This document shows, piece by piece, positions 1-7,996 of a DNA stretch of 39,020 bases. Source of the DNA: Bradyrhizobium lablabi (GTDB lineage: Bacteria > Pseudomonadota > Alphaproteobacteria > Rhizobiales > Xanthobacteraceae); NCBI RefSeq assembly GCF_018129385.1, contig NZ_JAFCLN010000033.1, forward strand, positions 1 through 39,020, read 5' to 3'. The position numbers were made by a program, and so were the translations under genes. A model generated the notes under the pieces. The model saw only the letters and a program-made list of their open reading frames with translations. It was not told the origin of the DNA and did not search any database. Position 1 is the stretch's first letter. The number at the start of each line of letters is the position of its first letter.

Positions 1-77
1 CGAGGAGCGAAGCGACGAAGCAATCCAGCTTTCTTGTTGCAGCAAAGCTGGATTGCTTCGCTTCGCTCGCAATGACG
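1..77. repeat. Family A palindromic intergenic element (left end cut by window)
   Basis: The left arm (GAGCGAAGCGACGAAGCAATC) is mirrored by GGATTGCTTCGCTTCGCTCG in the right arm, which ends in CAATGACG. The same element recurs at 7997-8085, 20931-21008 and 29223-29303. It ends 7 bases before the stop of the leftward SDR gene, so it could fold as a hairpin in that transcript's 3' end. The first bases of the element (normally CGTCATTG) lie outside the window. Confidence 0.85.
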
Positions 78-83
78 AAGGCG

Positions 84-863
84 TTAGAACGCCGTATACC
101 CGCCGTCGATCACGAAGCAGTCCGCGGTGTGATAGGACGATGCCTTGCTCATGATGTATACGGCGATGCCGCCGAAATCCGAGGGCTCGCCGAAACGGCG
201 CACGGGAATGCGCGGCATCACGTTGGCCACGAATTTGTCGTTGGCCATGATGCCTGCGGTCATGTCGCTCTTGATCCAGCCGGGCAGGATGGCATTGGCG
301 GTGACACCGTGACGCGCAAGCTCGACCGCGAGCGCGCGGCACAGCGCGTTCAACGCCGCCTTGGTGCCGGCATAATGCTCGTTGCGCGCGGTGCCGAACA
401 GCGAGGCAAGGCTCGACGTCGCCACCAGCCGGCCGAATTTGTCGCCGGCCTCGGCGCGCTCGGTCATGTGGCGGGCGGCCGCCTGGAACACGTGGAAGAC
501 GCCGTCGAGATTGGTCGCGAACATCTTTCGCCATTCCTCCTCGGTGCGGTCGATGAAGGAACGCCGGCCGCCACCGCCGATGCCGGCATTGGCGAAGCAG
601 CCATCGACGCGGCCGAACGTATCGAGCGTGGCCTTCATCGCATCCTTGACCGACGCTGAATCGGTGACGTCGGAGACGAGGGTGTGAACCTTGCCGGGCC
701 CGGCCGACATGGTGGCGGCCGCAGCCTTGTTCTTGTCGGCGTTGCGGCCCCAGATCGAGACATTGCAGCCACTGGACGCAAGTGCCTGCGCGATGCCGAG
801 CCCGATACCGCCATTGCCGCCGGTGATGACGGCCGTGCGGCCGGTGAGGTCGAAGATGCTCAT
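84..863 (-). CDS. SDR family NAD(P)-dependent oxidoreductase
   Basis: A classical short-chain dehydrogenase of 259 residues, the usual length. Visible motifs are the cofactor glycine loop TGGNGGIG near residue 14, the NAG motif, the catalytic Ser in VATSSLAS and the YxxxK pair in HYAGTK, so it should be an active cytoplasmic oxidoreductase of a hydroxy/keto pair. The frame is open further upstream, but MSIFDLTGR is the family-like N terminus and GGAAAC lies six bases before this ATG, so I start at 863. It diverges from a crotonase at 1003, and its neighbours are acyl-CoA genes. A beta-ketoacyl-CoA/ACP reductase is possible. An LvaD-like keto-acyl-CoA reductase is another option, given the LvaA/B/C-like genes next door. 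The exact substrate cannot be read from the sequence. Confidence 0.9.
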   Translation of the reverse strand: MSIFDLTGRTAVITGGNGGIGLGIAQALASSGCNVSIWGRNADKNKAAAATMSAGPGKVHTLVSDVTDSASVKDAMKATLDTFGRVDGCFANAGIGGGGRRSFIDRTEEEWRKMFATNLDGVFHVFQAAARHMTERAEAGDKFGRLVATSSLASLFGTARNEHYAGTKAALNALCRALAVELARHGVTANAILPGWIKSDMTAGIMANDKFVANVMPRIPVRRFGEPSDFGGIAVYIMSKASSYHTADCFVIDGGYTAF

Positions 864-1002
864 TTGGGTGTTTCCATTTGGTTTGGCGCACTTTAGATGT
901 GCGTCCGAAGAAGGCCGCTGTTCGGGCGCAACCATGGACAAGGCCGACCCAAAAATCAAATATGGCCTGGAAAGCCGGGCTCCCATCGCTACGAGGAAAC
1001 AA

Positions 1003-1794
1003 ATGCAGTTCAAGCACGTCACGCTCGATTTCGACGGACCGGTCGCGGTTCTCAGGCTCGACCATCAGGAGGTCATGAACGCGGTCTCCATGGACATGCT
1101 GGGCGGCCTTGCCGACGCACTCGATGCGATCGACGAGAAGAAGGCTGAGGTGCGCTGCGTGGTGCTGACCGGGGCAGGCCGCGCCTTCTGCACCGGCGCC
1201 AATCTGCAGGGGCGCAACCAGCAGAAGCCGGGCAAGAGCAATGCCGGCGCCTCGCTGGAGGTCGGCTTTCATCCGTTCCTGCGCCGCCTCCGCCGGCTGC
1301 ATTGCCCGTTGGTGACGGCGGTCAACGGCCCCGCCGCCGGCGCCGGGATGAGCTTTGCGCTGATGGGCGATCTGATCCTGTGCGCGCGCTCCTCCTATTT
1401 CCTGCAGGCGTTCCGCCGCATCGGCCTGGTGCCCGATTGCGGTTCGACCTGGCTGTTGCCGCGGCTGATCGGCAAGGCGCGCTCGGTGGAATTGTCGCTG
1501 CTCGGCGAGCGCCTGCCGGCGGAGAAGGCGCTGGAATGGGGTCTCGTCAACCGCGTCTATGACGATGCGGTGCTGATGGACGAGGCGATGAAGCTGGCGC
1601 ATGAGCTTGCCAACGGTCCGACCATCGCGCTGTCGCTGATCCGCAAGCTCTATTGGGACAGCCCGGAGAACTCGTTCGAGGAACAGCTCAATCTCGAATA
1701 TGAATCGCAGCGCGTCGCCGGCGCGGCGGAAGATTTCCGCGAAGGCGTCACCGCCTTCCTGGAAAAGCGGCCGGCAAAATTCTCGGGCCGATGA
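1003..1794 (+). CDS. Enoyl-CoA hydratase/isomerase family protein, PaaG-like
   Basis: A crotonase-fold protein of 263 residues. The oxyanion-hole segments are seen in GAGRAFCTGANL and NGPAAGAGMSFAL. The first catalytic Glu of true hydratases (as in GGxFE) is replaced by Ser in GAGMSFAL, and the second region reads FRRIGLVPDCGSTWLLPR. That stretch resembles PaaG (ring 1,2-epoxyphenylacetyl-CoA isomerase), where the Asp in IPDCGG is catalytic. An isomerase is therefore as likely as a hydratase. The ATG at 1003 follows GAGGAAAC; the open frame upstream runs over the divergent promoter and is not used. Its stop overlaps the start of the kinase gene by four bases (ATGA), so the two are translationally coupled. 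Confidence 0.88.
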   Translation: MQFKHVTLDFDGPVAVLRLDHQEVMNAVSMDMLGGLADALDAIDEKKAEVRCVVLTGAGRAFCTGANLQGRNQQKPGKSNAGASLEVGFHPFLRRLRRLHCPLVTAVNGPAAGAGMSFALMGDLILCARSSYFLQAFRRIGLVPDCGSTWLLPRLIGKARSVELSLLGERLPAEKALEWGLVNRVYDDAVLMDEAMKLAHELANGPTIALSLIRKLYWDSPENSFEEQLNLEYESQRVAGAAEDFREGVTAFLEKRPAKFSGR

Positions 1795-2774
1795 TCGAGG
1801 CCGAACTCGCACGCTGCGTCGCCTCGTTTGTTCCGGGGGCGACCGGCGTTGCCGGCGCCGCCAAACTGTCCGGCGGCGCCAGCCAGGAGACCTGGACGTT
1901 CGACATTCTGCATCCGGGCGGTAACATCGGCGCAATCCTGCGCCGCGCGCCGCCTGGCTATGGCGCGTCGCCCGGCCGTGCTGCCGGGCTCGATGCCGAG
2001 GCCGTGCTGATGCAGCTGGCCTATGATGCCGGACTGCCGTCGCCCGAAGTGATGCATGTGCTGAAGGCCGAGGAGGACCTCGGCAATGGCTTCATCATGC
2101 GGCGGATCGAGGGCGAAACCATCGCGCGCAAGATTCTGCGCGACGAGGAATTCGCCAAGGTGCGGCCGATGCTGGCGCGGCAACTCGGAAAGGTTGCGGC
2201 CGGCATTCACGCTTTGCCGCAATCGAAGCTGCCGACCTTGCGGACGGTGACGTCGACCCGGGAGATCGGCGACCTCGAATGCGAATACCGCAGCTTCGAC
2301 TGGCCGCGCCCGGTGTTCGAACTGGCGCTACGCTGGCTGGCCGATCACGATCCGGGCCCGTCGCGTGAGATCACGCTGGTGCACGGCGATTTCCGCCACG
2401 GCAACCTGATCATCGGGCCGGACGGCGTGCGCGCGGTACTGGACTGGGAGCTGGCGCACTACGGCGACCCCATGGAAGATCTGGGCTGGATCTGCGTCAA
2501 TTCCTGGCGCTTCGGCGAGATCGACAAGCCGGTCGGCGGGTTCGGCGCGCGTGAGGATCTGTTCGCCGGTTACGAGGAAACCGGTCGCAAGGTCGATCCG
2601 GGGCGCGTCAAGTTCTGGGAAGTGATGGGCACGCTGCGCTGGGGCGTGATGTGCTGCGGCATGATGCAACGCTTCCGCAAGGGGCCGGATCATTCGATGG
2701 AGCGCGCCATGATCGGGCGGCGATCGTCCGAGACGGAGATCGATTTGCTCAGGCTACTCGCGCCGCGGGCATGA
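1791..2774 (+). CDS. APH-fold phosphotransferase, candidate acyl-CoA hydroxyl kinase (LvaA/ACAD10-like)
   Basis: A protein kinase-like/aminoglycoside phosphotransferase fold of 327 residues. The catalytic loop is HGDFRHGNLIIG near residue 200 and the metal-binding Asp is in VLDWELAHYGDP. An N-terminal lobe carries the SGGASQETW nucleotide loop. In known systems such kinases beside acyl-CoA genes phosphorylate the hydroxyl of 4-hydroxyacyl-CoA (LvaA of Pseudomonas putida, the kinase domain of ACAD10/11) rather than antibiotics. The context here fits that: the gene overlaps a crotonase (ATGA) and is followed by a DUF6285-like small gene and, beyond one minus-strand gene, an acyl-CoA dehydrogenase. 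The fold is secure. The substrate is inferred from neighbours. Confidence 0.88.
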   Translation: MIEAELARCVASFVPGATGVAGAAKLSGGASQETWTFDILHPGGNIGAILRRAPPGYGASPGRAAGLDAEAVLMQLAYDAGLPSPEVMHVLKAEEDLGNGFIMRRIEGETIARKILRDEEFAKVRPMLARQLGKVAAGIHALPQSKLPTLRTVTSTREIGDLECEYRSFDWPRPVFELALRWLADHDPGPSREITLVHGDFRHGNLIIGPDGVRAVLDWELAHYGDPMEDLGWICVNSWRFGEIDKPVGGFGAREDLFAGYEETGRKVDPGRVKFWEVMGTLRWGVMCCGMMQRFRKGPDHSMERAMIGRRSSETEIDLLRLLAPRA

Positions 2775-2813
2775 TCCCGAAAAGTGGAAACCGGTTTTCG
2801 GACAGGATCATGC
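2770..2813. repeat. Family D palindrome (CATGATCC ... GGATCATG) overlapping a stop codon
   Basis: CATGATCC at the left is mirrored by GGATCATG at the right, with CCGAAAAGTGGAAACCGG and TTTTCGG between. A longer relative lies at 5661-5732. The left arm begins just before the kinase stop codon and contains it, so the last codons lie in the element. It separates the kinase from the DUF6285-like gene without breaking the run of co-directional genes. Confidence 0.8.
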
Positions 2814-2834
2814 CCAGGAAGATAGGAGGGTAGT

Positions 2835-3209
2835 GTGCAGGACGAACCGACACCGACGGAATTGATCAAGGCGGTCGCGGAATTTCTGCGCACCGAGATA
2901 GCGCCTGCGATCAAGGGTCACAACGGGTTCAAGCTGCGCGTCGGCATCAATGCGCTGGATCTGGTGACGCGTCAGTTGGCGCTGGAAGGACCGGGTGATG
3001 CCGCGGAAGCTGCGCGGCTCAAGCAACTGCTTGGAATGGATGGTTCGGTGATGGAATTGAACCGCGCGTTGTCTGAAAAGATCGCGAAAGGCGAGGTCGA
3101 TCTGAGCACGCCCGGGCTGAAGGACCATTTGTGGCAGACCACGATGGACAAGCTCGCGGTCGATCAGCCGAACTATGCGTCGTACAAGCGGGAGTTGGGA
3201 ACGAAGTAG
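2835..3209 (+). CDS. DUF6285-like small protein, candidate LvaB-type kinase partner
   Basis: A 124-residue protein, predicted soluble and mostly helical, with no signal peptide or membrane segment. It begins MQDEPTPTELIKAV and contains GFKLRVGINALDLVTRQL, a pattern I associate with DUF6285 proteins that sit beside APH-fold kinases. In Pseudomonas putida the comparable small protein LvaB is required for kinase LvaA. I start at the GTG at 2835 because AGGAGGG lies five bases upstream. It follows the kinase gene at 60 bases, the gap being filled by a palindromic repeat, so co-transcription is likely. The family call is from memory; a role as kinase subunit or chaperone is inference. Confidence 0.75.
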   Translation: MQDEPTPTELIKAVAEFLRTEIAPAIKGHNGFKLRVGINALDLVTRQLALEGPGDAAEAARLKQLLGMDGSVMELNRALSEKIAKGEVDLSTPGLKDHLWQTTMDKLAVDQPNYASYKRELGTK

Positions 3210-3225
3210 ATGCTTCACCCGCGCT

Positions 3226-3377
3226 CGTCATTCCGGGGCGAGCGAAGCGAGAGCCCGGAATCCATAGCCACAGGCCGGGGTTGTCTTAAAGAAGGCCGTT
3301 GGCCATCATTGCAAGACAATGAGCGTCACGGCGTATGGATTTCGGGCTCGCGCCAAGCGGCGCGCCCCGGAATGACG
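3226..3377. repeat. Family B palindromic intergenic element (CGTCATTCCGGGGCGAGC type)
   Basis: CGTCATTCCGGGGCG at the left is mirrored by CGCCCCGGAATGACG at the right, and GGAATCCATA by TATGGATTTC inside. It fills the gap between two convergent genes (DUF6285-like and crotonase) and probably serves as a bidirectional transcript end. Confidence 0.8.
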
Positions 3378-3393
3378 GAGGAGAGAGCGGGGC

Positions 3394-4173
3394 TTATCGC
3401 CCCAGCCATTTCGGCGGGCGCTTCTCCGCAAATGCCTTCGGGCCTTCGATATAGTCCTGCGACGCCGCCATTGCCTTCACGGCCGGATATTCGCGCTGCT
3501 CCGATATCGCCTGCTCCAGCGACACTTCCATGCCCTTCTGGATCGCCTGCTTGGAGGCGCGGATCGACATCGGCGAGTTCCTGGCGATGGTCTCGGCCCA
3601 GCGTTCGGCGGCGGCGAGCGCTTCGCCTTGCGGCACCACCTCGTTGACGAAGCCGAGCTCCAGGCCTTCCTTGGCGCTGACATGGCGCGCGGTCAGGATC
3701 ATGCCCATGGCGCGCTTGAGGCCGATCTGGCGCGGCAGGCGATGCACGCCGCCGGCAAGCGCGGCGAGGCCGACGCGCGGCTCTGGCAGGGCGAAGGTGG
3801 CATTGTCAGAAGCGATGATGAGATCGCAGGCCAGCGCGATCTCAAAACCGCCGCCCATGGCGACGCCGTTGACGGCGGCGATGATCGGCTTGTCGCAGTC
3901 GAAGCGCGAAGTGAGGCCGCCAAAGCCGCCCTTGTCCCAGCCGCGTTTTCCTCCGGCGGCCTGCCATTTCAGATCGTTGCCGGCGCAAAAGGCCTTGTCG
4001 CCGGCGCCGGTGACGATCGCGACCCATTGCTCGGGATCGGCGGAGAAATCGTCAAACACCTTGTTGAGCTCGAAATGCGCGTCGATATGCAGCGCATTGT
4101 ATACTTCGGGGCGGGACAGGGTGACGATCGTGATCGGGCCCTTGCGCGTCACCTTTGAGAACTTCAGATCCAT
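3394..4173 (-). CDS. Enoyl-CoA hydratase/isomerase family protein
   Basis: A 259-residue crotonase with both hydratase glutamates in place: GGGFEIALACDL (first Glu) and FALPEPRVGL (second Glu). The oxyanion-hole segment is GDKAFCAGNDL. This is the arrangement of active enoyl-CoA hydratases and carnitinyl-CoA/crotonobetainyl-CoA-type hydratases, so it is the best candidate in the window for a true hydratase. The start at 4173 has GGGAGCGAAC directly upstream. It is convergent with the DUF6285-like gene and divergent from the acyl-CoA dehydrogenase at 4388, with a shared 214-base promoter region. Chain-length or branched specificity cannot be told. Confidence 0.9.
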   Translation of the reverse strand: MDLKFSKVTRKGPITIVTLSRPEVYNALHIDAHFELNKVFDDFSADPEQWVAIVTGAGDKAFCAGNDLKWQAAGGKRGWDKGGFGGLTSRFDCDKPIIAAVNGVAMGGGFEIALACDLIIASDNATFALPEPRVGLAALAGGVHRLPRQIGLKRAMGMILTARHVSAKEGLELGFVNEVVPQGEALAAAERWAETIARNSPMSIRASKQAIQKGMEVSLEQAISEQREYPAVKAMAASQDYIEGPKAFAEKRPPKWLGR

Positions 4174-4312
4174 GTTCGCTCCCGTCGTTTTTCTGCGGCG
4201 AGGAATACGCCTTGCCGATTGATCCCATCCAATTACGCAATGCGCCCGCGCGTGCCAAGGACCATCTGAGGCCCACTCCCTTGCTTGACGGGGGTAGGGT
4301 GTGCTCCGCTAA

Positions 4313-4328
4313 ATCGCTTTCGAGCGAT
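4313..4328. other. Perfect hairpin with TTCG loop in the divergent promoter region
   Basis: ATCGCT-TTCG-AGCGAT is a perfect 6-base stem closed by a UUCG-type tetraloop. It lies 60 bases before the acyl-CoA dehydrogenase start, in the 4174-4387 gap. No T-tract follows, so I do not call it a terminator; it may be 5' UTR structure or a repeat remnant. I recognise nothing else certain in this gap. Confidence 0.5.
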
Positions 4329-4387
4329 GGCGCTGCGTAGCGTCTAAACGCAAGCGACAAGAACCAAAAATCTCCGGGAGAGCCGCC

Positions 4388-5662
4388 TTGGATTTCAACC
4401 TGCCTGCCGACCTCGTTGCGTATCTGGCCGAACTCGACCGCTTCATCGAGCGCGAGATCAAGCCGCTGGAGGAGGCCGACGACAACATCCGCTTCTTCGA
4501 TCATCGCCGCGAATGGGCCCGCACCGATTTCGAAAACGGCGGCCTGCCGCGGCATGAATGGGAAGCGCTGCTGCGCAAGGCGAAGAATCTGGCGGATGCG
4601 GCGGGCCATTTGCGCTTTGCGATCCCCAAGCGCTATGGCGGCAAGGCCGGCTCCAACCTCTGGATGGCCGTGATCCGCGAGCATTTTGCCTCCAAGGGAC
4701 TCGGCCTGCACAACGACCTTCAGAACGAACATTCCATCGTCGGCAATCTCCCCATCGTCACCATGCTCGATCGCTACGGCAGCGACGAACAGAAGGCGAT
4801 GATCGACGGCTCCATCACCGGAAAATATCGCATCACGTTTGGCCTCACCGAACCCGATCACGGCTCGGATGCAACCCATATGGAGACCCGGGCTGTTCCA
4901 GCCACCCGCGACAACGTCAAGGGCTGGCTGATCAACGGCCAGAAGATGTGGACTACGGGCATGCACGTCGCCACGCATTGCGCGCTGTTTGCCCGCACCT
5001 CGGGCAATGACGGCGACGCCCGGGGTATCACTTGCCTTCTGGTGCCGGCCAAGAGCGAGGGCGTGAAGGTCGAGGAATACATGTGGACCTTCAACATGCC
5101 GACCGACCATCCGCGCGTCAGCTTTACGGATGTGTTCGTGCCGGAGGACGCGCTGTTCGGCGAGGTCGGCCGCGGGCTGTCGCTGGCGCAGTGCTTTGTG
5201 CACGAGAACCGCATCCGTCAGGCGGCGAGCTCGCTGGGCGCCGCGGTCTATTGCATCAACGAGAGCGTCAAATATGCGCGCGAGCGAAAGCCGTTCGGCA
5301 AGGCGCTGGCGGAGAACCAGGCGATCCAGTGGCCGCTGGTGGAGCTGGCAACGCAGGCCGAGATGCTGCGGCTCCTGATCCGCAAGACCGCCTGGGAGAT
5401 GGACCAGTTGACGCAGGCGCAAGTCGAGCACACGCTGTCCGACCGCGTCTCGATGTGCAACTTCTGGGCAAACCGGCTGTGCTGCGAGGCCGCCGACCGC
5501 GCCATGCAGGTGCATGGCGGCATGGGCTATTCGCGCCACAAGCCGTTCGAGCACATCTACCGCCATCACCGCCGCTACCGCATCACCGAAGGCAGCGAGG
5601 AAATCCAGAAGCGCAAGGTGGCGGGTTTTCTGTTCGGCTATATGGGAGCGGGGAAATACTGA
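4388..5662 (+). CDS. Acyl-CoA dehydrogenase family protein, candidate LvaC-like
   Basis: A flavoprotein of 424 residues with the full acyl-CoA dehydrogenase fold. An N-terminal helical domain is followed by the FAD/substrate segment FGLTEPDHGSDATHM near residue 155 and the QKMWTTG strand. The C-terminal helices contain QVHGGMGYS and the segment RITEGSEEIQKRK, whose Glu matches the MCAD catalytic base. The start is a TTG at 4388: no ATG lies near the N terminus, and CGGGAG sits about eight bases upstream. Proteins of this branch with a long N-terminal extension include ACAD10/11 and LvaC, which act on phosphorylated 4-hydroxyacyl-CoA. Given the nearby kinase pair this is the preferred idea, but ordinary beta-oxidation is not excluded. 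Confidence 0.88.
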   Translation: MDFNLPADLVAYLAELDRFIEREIKPLEEADDNIRFFDHRREWARTDFENGGLPRHEWEALLRKAKNLADAAGHLRFAIPKRYGGKAGSNLWMAVIREHFASKGLGLHNDLQNEHSIVGNLPIVTMLDRYGSDEQKAMIDGSITGKYRITFGLTEPDHGSDATHMETRAVPATRDNVKGWLINGQKMWTTGMHVATHCALFARTSGNDGDARGITCLLVPAKSEGVKVEEYMWTFNMPTDHPRVSFTDVFVPEDALFGEVGRGLSLAQCFVHENRIRQAASSLGAAVYCINESVKYARERKPFGKALAENQAIQWPLVELATQAEMLRLLIRKTAWEMDQLTQAQVEHTLSDRVSMCNFWANRLCCEAADRAMQVHGGMGYSRHKPFEHIYRHHRRYRITEGSEEIQKRKVAGFLFGYMGAGKY

Positions 5663-5732
5663 GCATGATCCCCGACCCGAAGGGCCGCGTTCGCGCAAAG
5701 TGGGCACCGGTTTTCGGATAGGGATCATGCTC
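5661..5732. repeat. Family D palindrome, long copy, overlapping the dehydrogenase stop codon
   Basis: GAGCATGATCC at the left is mirrored by GGATCATGCTC at the right, and ACCGGTTTTCGG is shared with the copy at 2770-2813. As there, the element begins within the last codon of the upstream gene. It occupies most of the gap to the GFA gene. Confidence 0.8.
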
Positions 5733-5756
5733 AAATAAGAAGGGAGCGAGGGCGGC

Positions 5757-6227
5757 ATGGAAGGTGGATGTGCCTGCGGAAATATTCGCTATCGTCTGAC
5801 CGGCAGGCCGCTGGTCGTGAATGCCTGCCATTGCACTTGGTGCCAGCGCGAGACGGGATCGGTACACGCGCTCAACGCGGTGTACGAGTTCGATCATGTC
5901 GAGCATCTCAAAGCCGAGCCGGAGATCGTCGATACGCCGTCGGCCAGCGGCAAGGGCCAGCGCATTGCGCGTTGCCCGATCTGCAAGGTTGCGATCTGGA
6001 GCAATTATCCGGGCTCGGGGCCCGCGATGCGCTTCGTGCGCGTCGGCACGATGGATGATCCGAGCCAGTGTCCGCCGGACGCCCACATCTTCACCTCCAC
6101 CAAGCAGCCCTGGGTGACACTGCCGCCGGATGCGAAGGTCTATGCCGAGTTCTACAATCCGGCCGAGGTGTGGTCCGATGAATCCCGGGCGCGCTTCCGC
6201 GCGGCGCGCGAGCGGGTGAAGAAGTAA
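5757..6227 (+). CDS. GFA (glutathione-dependent formaldehyde-activating)-fold zinc protein
   Basis: A 156-residue protein with the GFA/CENP-V zinc fold. CACGNIRY near residue 4 and CHCTWCQRETGS near residue 24 supply one zinc cluster, and CPICKVAIWS near residue 76 supplies another CxxC. The family is named for an enzyme proposed to add glutathione to formaldehyde, but most members have no known activity. The ATG at 5757 follows AGAAGGGAGCGAG. It lies downstream of the acyl-CoA dehydrogenase across a 94-base repeat-filled gap and may share its transcript. It is convergent with the CoA ligase gene. Confidence 0.88.
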   Translation: MEGGCACGNIRYRLTGRPLVVNACHCTWCQRETGSVHALNAVYEFDHVEHLKAEPEIVDTPSASGKGQRIARCPICKVAIWSNYPGSGPAMRFVRVGTMDDPSQCPPDAHIFTSTKQPWVTLPPDAKVYAEFYNPAEVWSDESRARFRAARERVKK

Positions 6228-6238
6228 CTCTCTCCCCA

Positions 6239-6368
6239 CGTCGTCCCTGCGAACGCAGGGACCCATAGCTACCGGACGTCGTTGTTGAAGGCGGTATTGC
6301 TCCAGCCTTCGTCAAACTGTGCCTGTGGTTATGGGTCCCGGCTCGCGCTTCGCTTAGCCGGGACGACA
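6239..6368. repeat. Family B palindromic intergenic element
   Basis: CGTCGTCCCTGCGAACGCAG at the left and AGCCGGGACGAC at the right, with GGGACCCATAGC mirrored by GGTTATGGGTCCC. It sits between convergent genes, five bases before the stop of the CoA ligase. Relatives are at 14557-14693 and 31794-31913. Confidence 0.8.
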
Positions 6369-6373
6369 GGGGG

Positions 6374-7954
6374 CTAGTTCACCTGCCGATCCTTCCCAGC
6401 CCAATACGGATCGCGCAGATTCCGCCGCAGGATCTTCCCTGACGGATTCCTCGGCAACGCCTCCATGAAATCCACCGACTTTGGCGTCTTGTAGCCGGCG
6501 ATGCGGGTCCGGGTGAAGTTGATGATGTCGGTGGCATCAGCGCTCTTGCCGGGCTTCATCACCACGATCGCCTTCACCGCTTCGCCCCATTTGTCGTCGG
6601 GGATGCCGATCACGGCGGCTTCCGCCACATCGGGGTGATCGCACAGCGCACTCTCGACTTCGGCGGGATAGATGTTCTCGCCGCCGGAGATGATCATGTC
6701 CTTGATGCGGTCGTGGATGTAGAGATAGCCGTCCTTGTCCATGTAGCCGGCATCGCCGGTGCGCAGCCAGCCGTCCGACTGAAGCGTCTTCGCCGTCGCT
6801 TCCGGCAGATTCCAGTAGCCGACCATGTTGGAGCCGGAGCGGGTAGCGATCTCGCCGACTTCACCGACGGGTAAGGGATTGCCGTTGGCATCGATGATCG
6901 CAAGCTCGATGCCGGGCAGGGCCTTTCCGGCCGAGCGCATGCGGTCGAGGCCTTCGATGTGGTCTTCGGGCGGCAGCGCGACGATGGTGCCTGTCGTCTC
7001 GGTCATGCCGTACATCTGGACAAAACCGCATTTGAAAACTTCGATGCATTCCTTCAGCAGCGCCGCCGGAATCGGCGAGGCGCCGTACAGCATGTATTTC
7101 AGCCGCGAGAAGTCGACCTGCCGCGCGCGGGGCTGGCGCACCACGAACTGCATCGCCGCCGGCACCATGAACAGCTTTGTGATGCCGGACTGCTCGAAGA
7201 AATCCAGCACCCTGGTCGGATCGAACTCGCGCGCGATCACGCCCTTGGCGCCGTGATAGAGCCCCATCACGCCCCAGCCGGAGCCGCCGATGTGGAAGAT
7301 GGGCATCGCCACCAGCGAGACGTCATCGGTCGACCATTTGTTCCACTCCGGCTTCTCGTCCGGGTTGCCGGTCTGCACGAGATTCAGGAAGTTGGCGTGC
7401 GAGAGCATCGCGCCCTTGGGCTTGCCCGTAGTGCCTGATGTATAGAGCTGGATTGCTACATCCCTGGGCTCGATCGTCACCTTGGGATCGTCGCCGCTTG
7501 CCGCGTCGCGCCAGGCCGTAAAATCCTGCCATTCCGGTTCGCCGCCTTCGGTGGTGATGATGTGGTTCACGCTGGGCAGCACGGACTTGATGTTCTTGAC
7601 CTGCGTGATGAACTCGGGGCCGACAAACAGCACCGGCGCCTTGCAATCCTCGACGATGAAGGCAACCTCCGGCCCTGCGAGCCGCCAGTTCACCGGCGCC
7701 ATCACGACGCCGGCCTTCATGGCGCCCATCAGCAGCTCGAAATAGATGTCGCTGTTCTTGCCGAGATAGGCGATGCGGTCGCCTTTCCTGAGACCAAGCG
7801 CGATCAGCGCATTGGCGACGCGGTTGGTCTTGATGTCGAACTCGGCAAAGGTGGTCTGGCGTCCTTCGAATTCATAGGCCAGCGCATTGCCGCGATTTTT
7901 CGCTTGAGCACGCACCATGTCGGCGAGGTTTGCCGGTACTCCCGTGGCGGACAT
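6374..7954 (-). CDS. AMP-forming fatty-acyl-CoA ligase
   Basis: An ANL-superfamily ligase of 526 residues that should activate a carboxylic acid with ATP and CoA. The P-loop is LYTSGTTGKPKG near residue 171, the A5 segment is QMYGMTETTG, and the hinge region is GWLRTGDAGYMD followed by DRIKDMIISGGENIYP. The C-terminal catalytic Lys is in NPSGKILRR. All core motifs are intact. The ATG at 7954 has GGGAGAAAC immediately upstream. It is convergent with the GFA gene and is preceded on the minus strand by the dienoyl-CoA reductase-like SDR across a Family A repeat, so the two may form one transcript. It could supply CoA esters to this region (an LvaE-like role); chain length is unknown. Confidence 0.92.
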   Translation of the reverse strand: MSATGVPANLADMVRAQAKNRGNALAYEFEGRQTTFAEFDIKTNRVANALIALGLRKGDRIAYLGKNSDIYFELLMGAMKAGVVMAPVNWRLAGPEVAFIVEDCKAPVLFVGPEFITQVKNIKSVLPSVNHIITTEGGEPEWQDFTAWRDAASGDDPKVTIEPRDVAIQLYTSGTTGKPKGAMLSHANFLNLVQTGNPDEKPEWNKWSTDDVSLVAMPIFHIGGSGWGVMGLYHGAKGVIAREFDPTRVLDFFEQSGITKLFMVPAAMQFVVRQPRARQVDFSRLKYMLYGASPIPAALLKECIEVFKCGFVQMYGMTETTGTIVALPPEDHIEGLDRMRSAGKALPGIELAIIDANGNPLPVGEVGEIATRSGSNMVGYWNLPEATAKTLQSDGWLRTGDAGYMDKDGYLYIHDRIKDMIISGGENIYPAEVESALCDHPDVAEAAVIGIPDDKWGEAVKAIVVMKPGKSADATDIINFTRTRIAGYKTPKSVDFMEALPRNPSGKILRRNLRDPYWAGKDRQVN

Positions 7955-7996
7955 GTTTCTCCCGTGATTGTTTTATTTGTTGGAATCCGGCTCCAC

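Noticed and set aside
864..1022. Longer N-terminal extension of the SDR (start at 1022)
   Set aside because: It would overlap the crotonase start and add unrelated residues before MSIFDLTGR; GGAAAC supports the ATG at 863.
1791..2774. Aminoglycoside resistance kinase
   Set aside because: The fold is shared, but the gene is coupled to a crotonase and lies next to a DUF6285-like protein and an acyl-CoA dehydrogenase, which points to acyl-CoA metabolism.
4052..5758. Antisense open frame of 568 codons opposite the acyl-CoA dehydrogenase
   Set aside because: It overlaps a clear dehydrogenase and the end of a crotonase; a codon-bias artefact.
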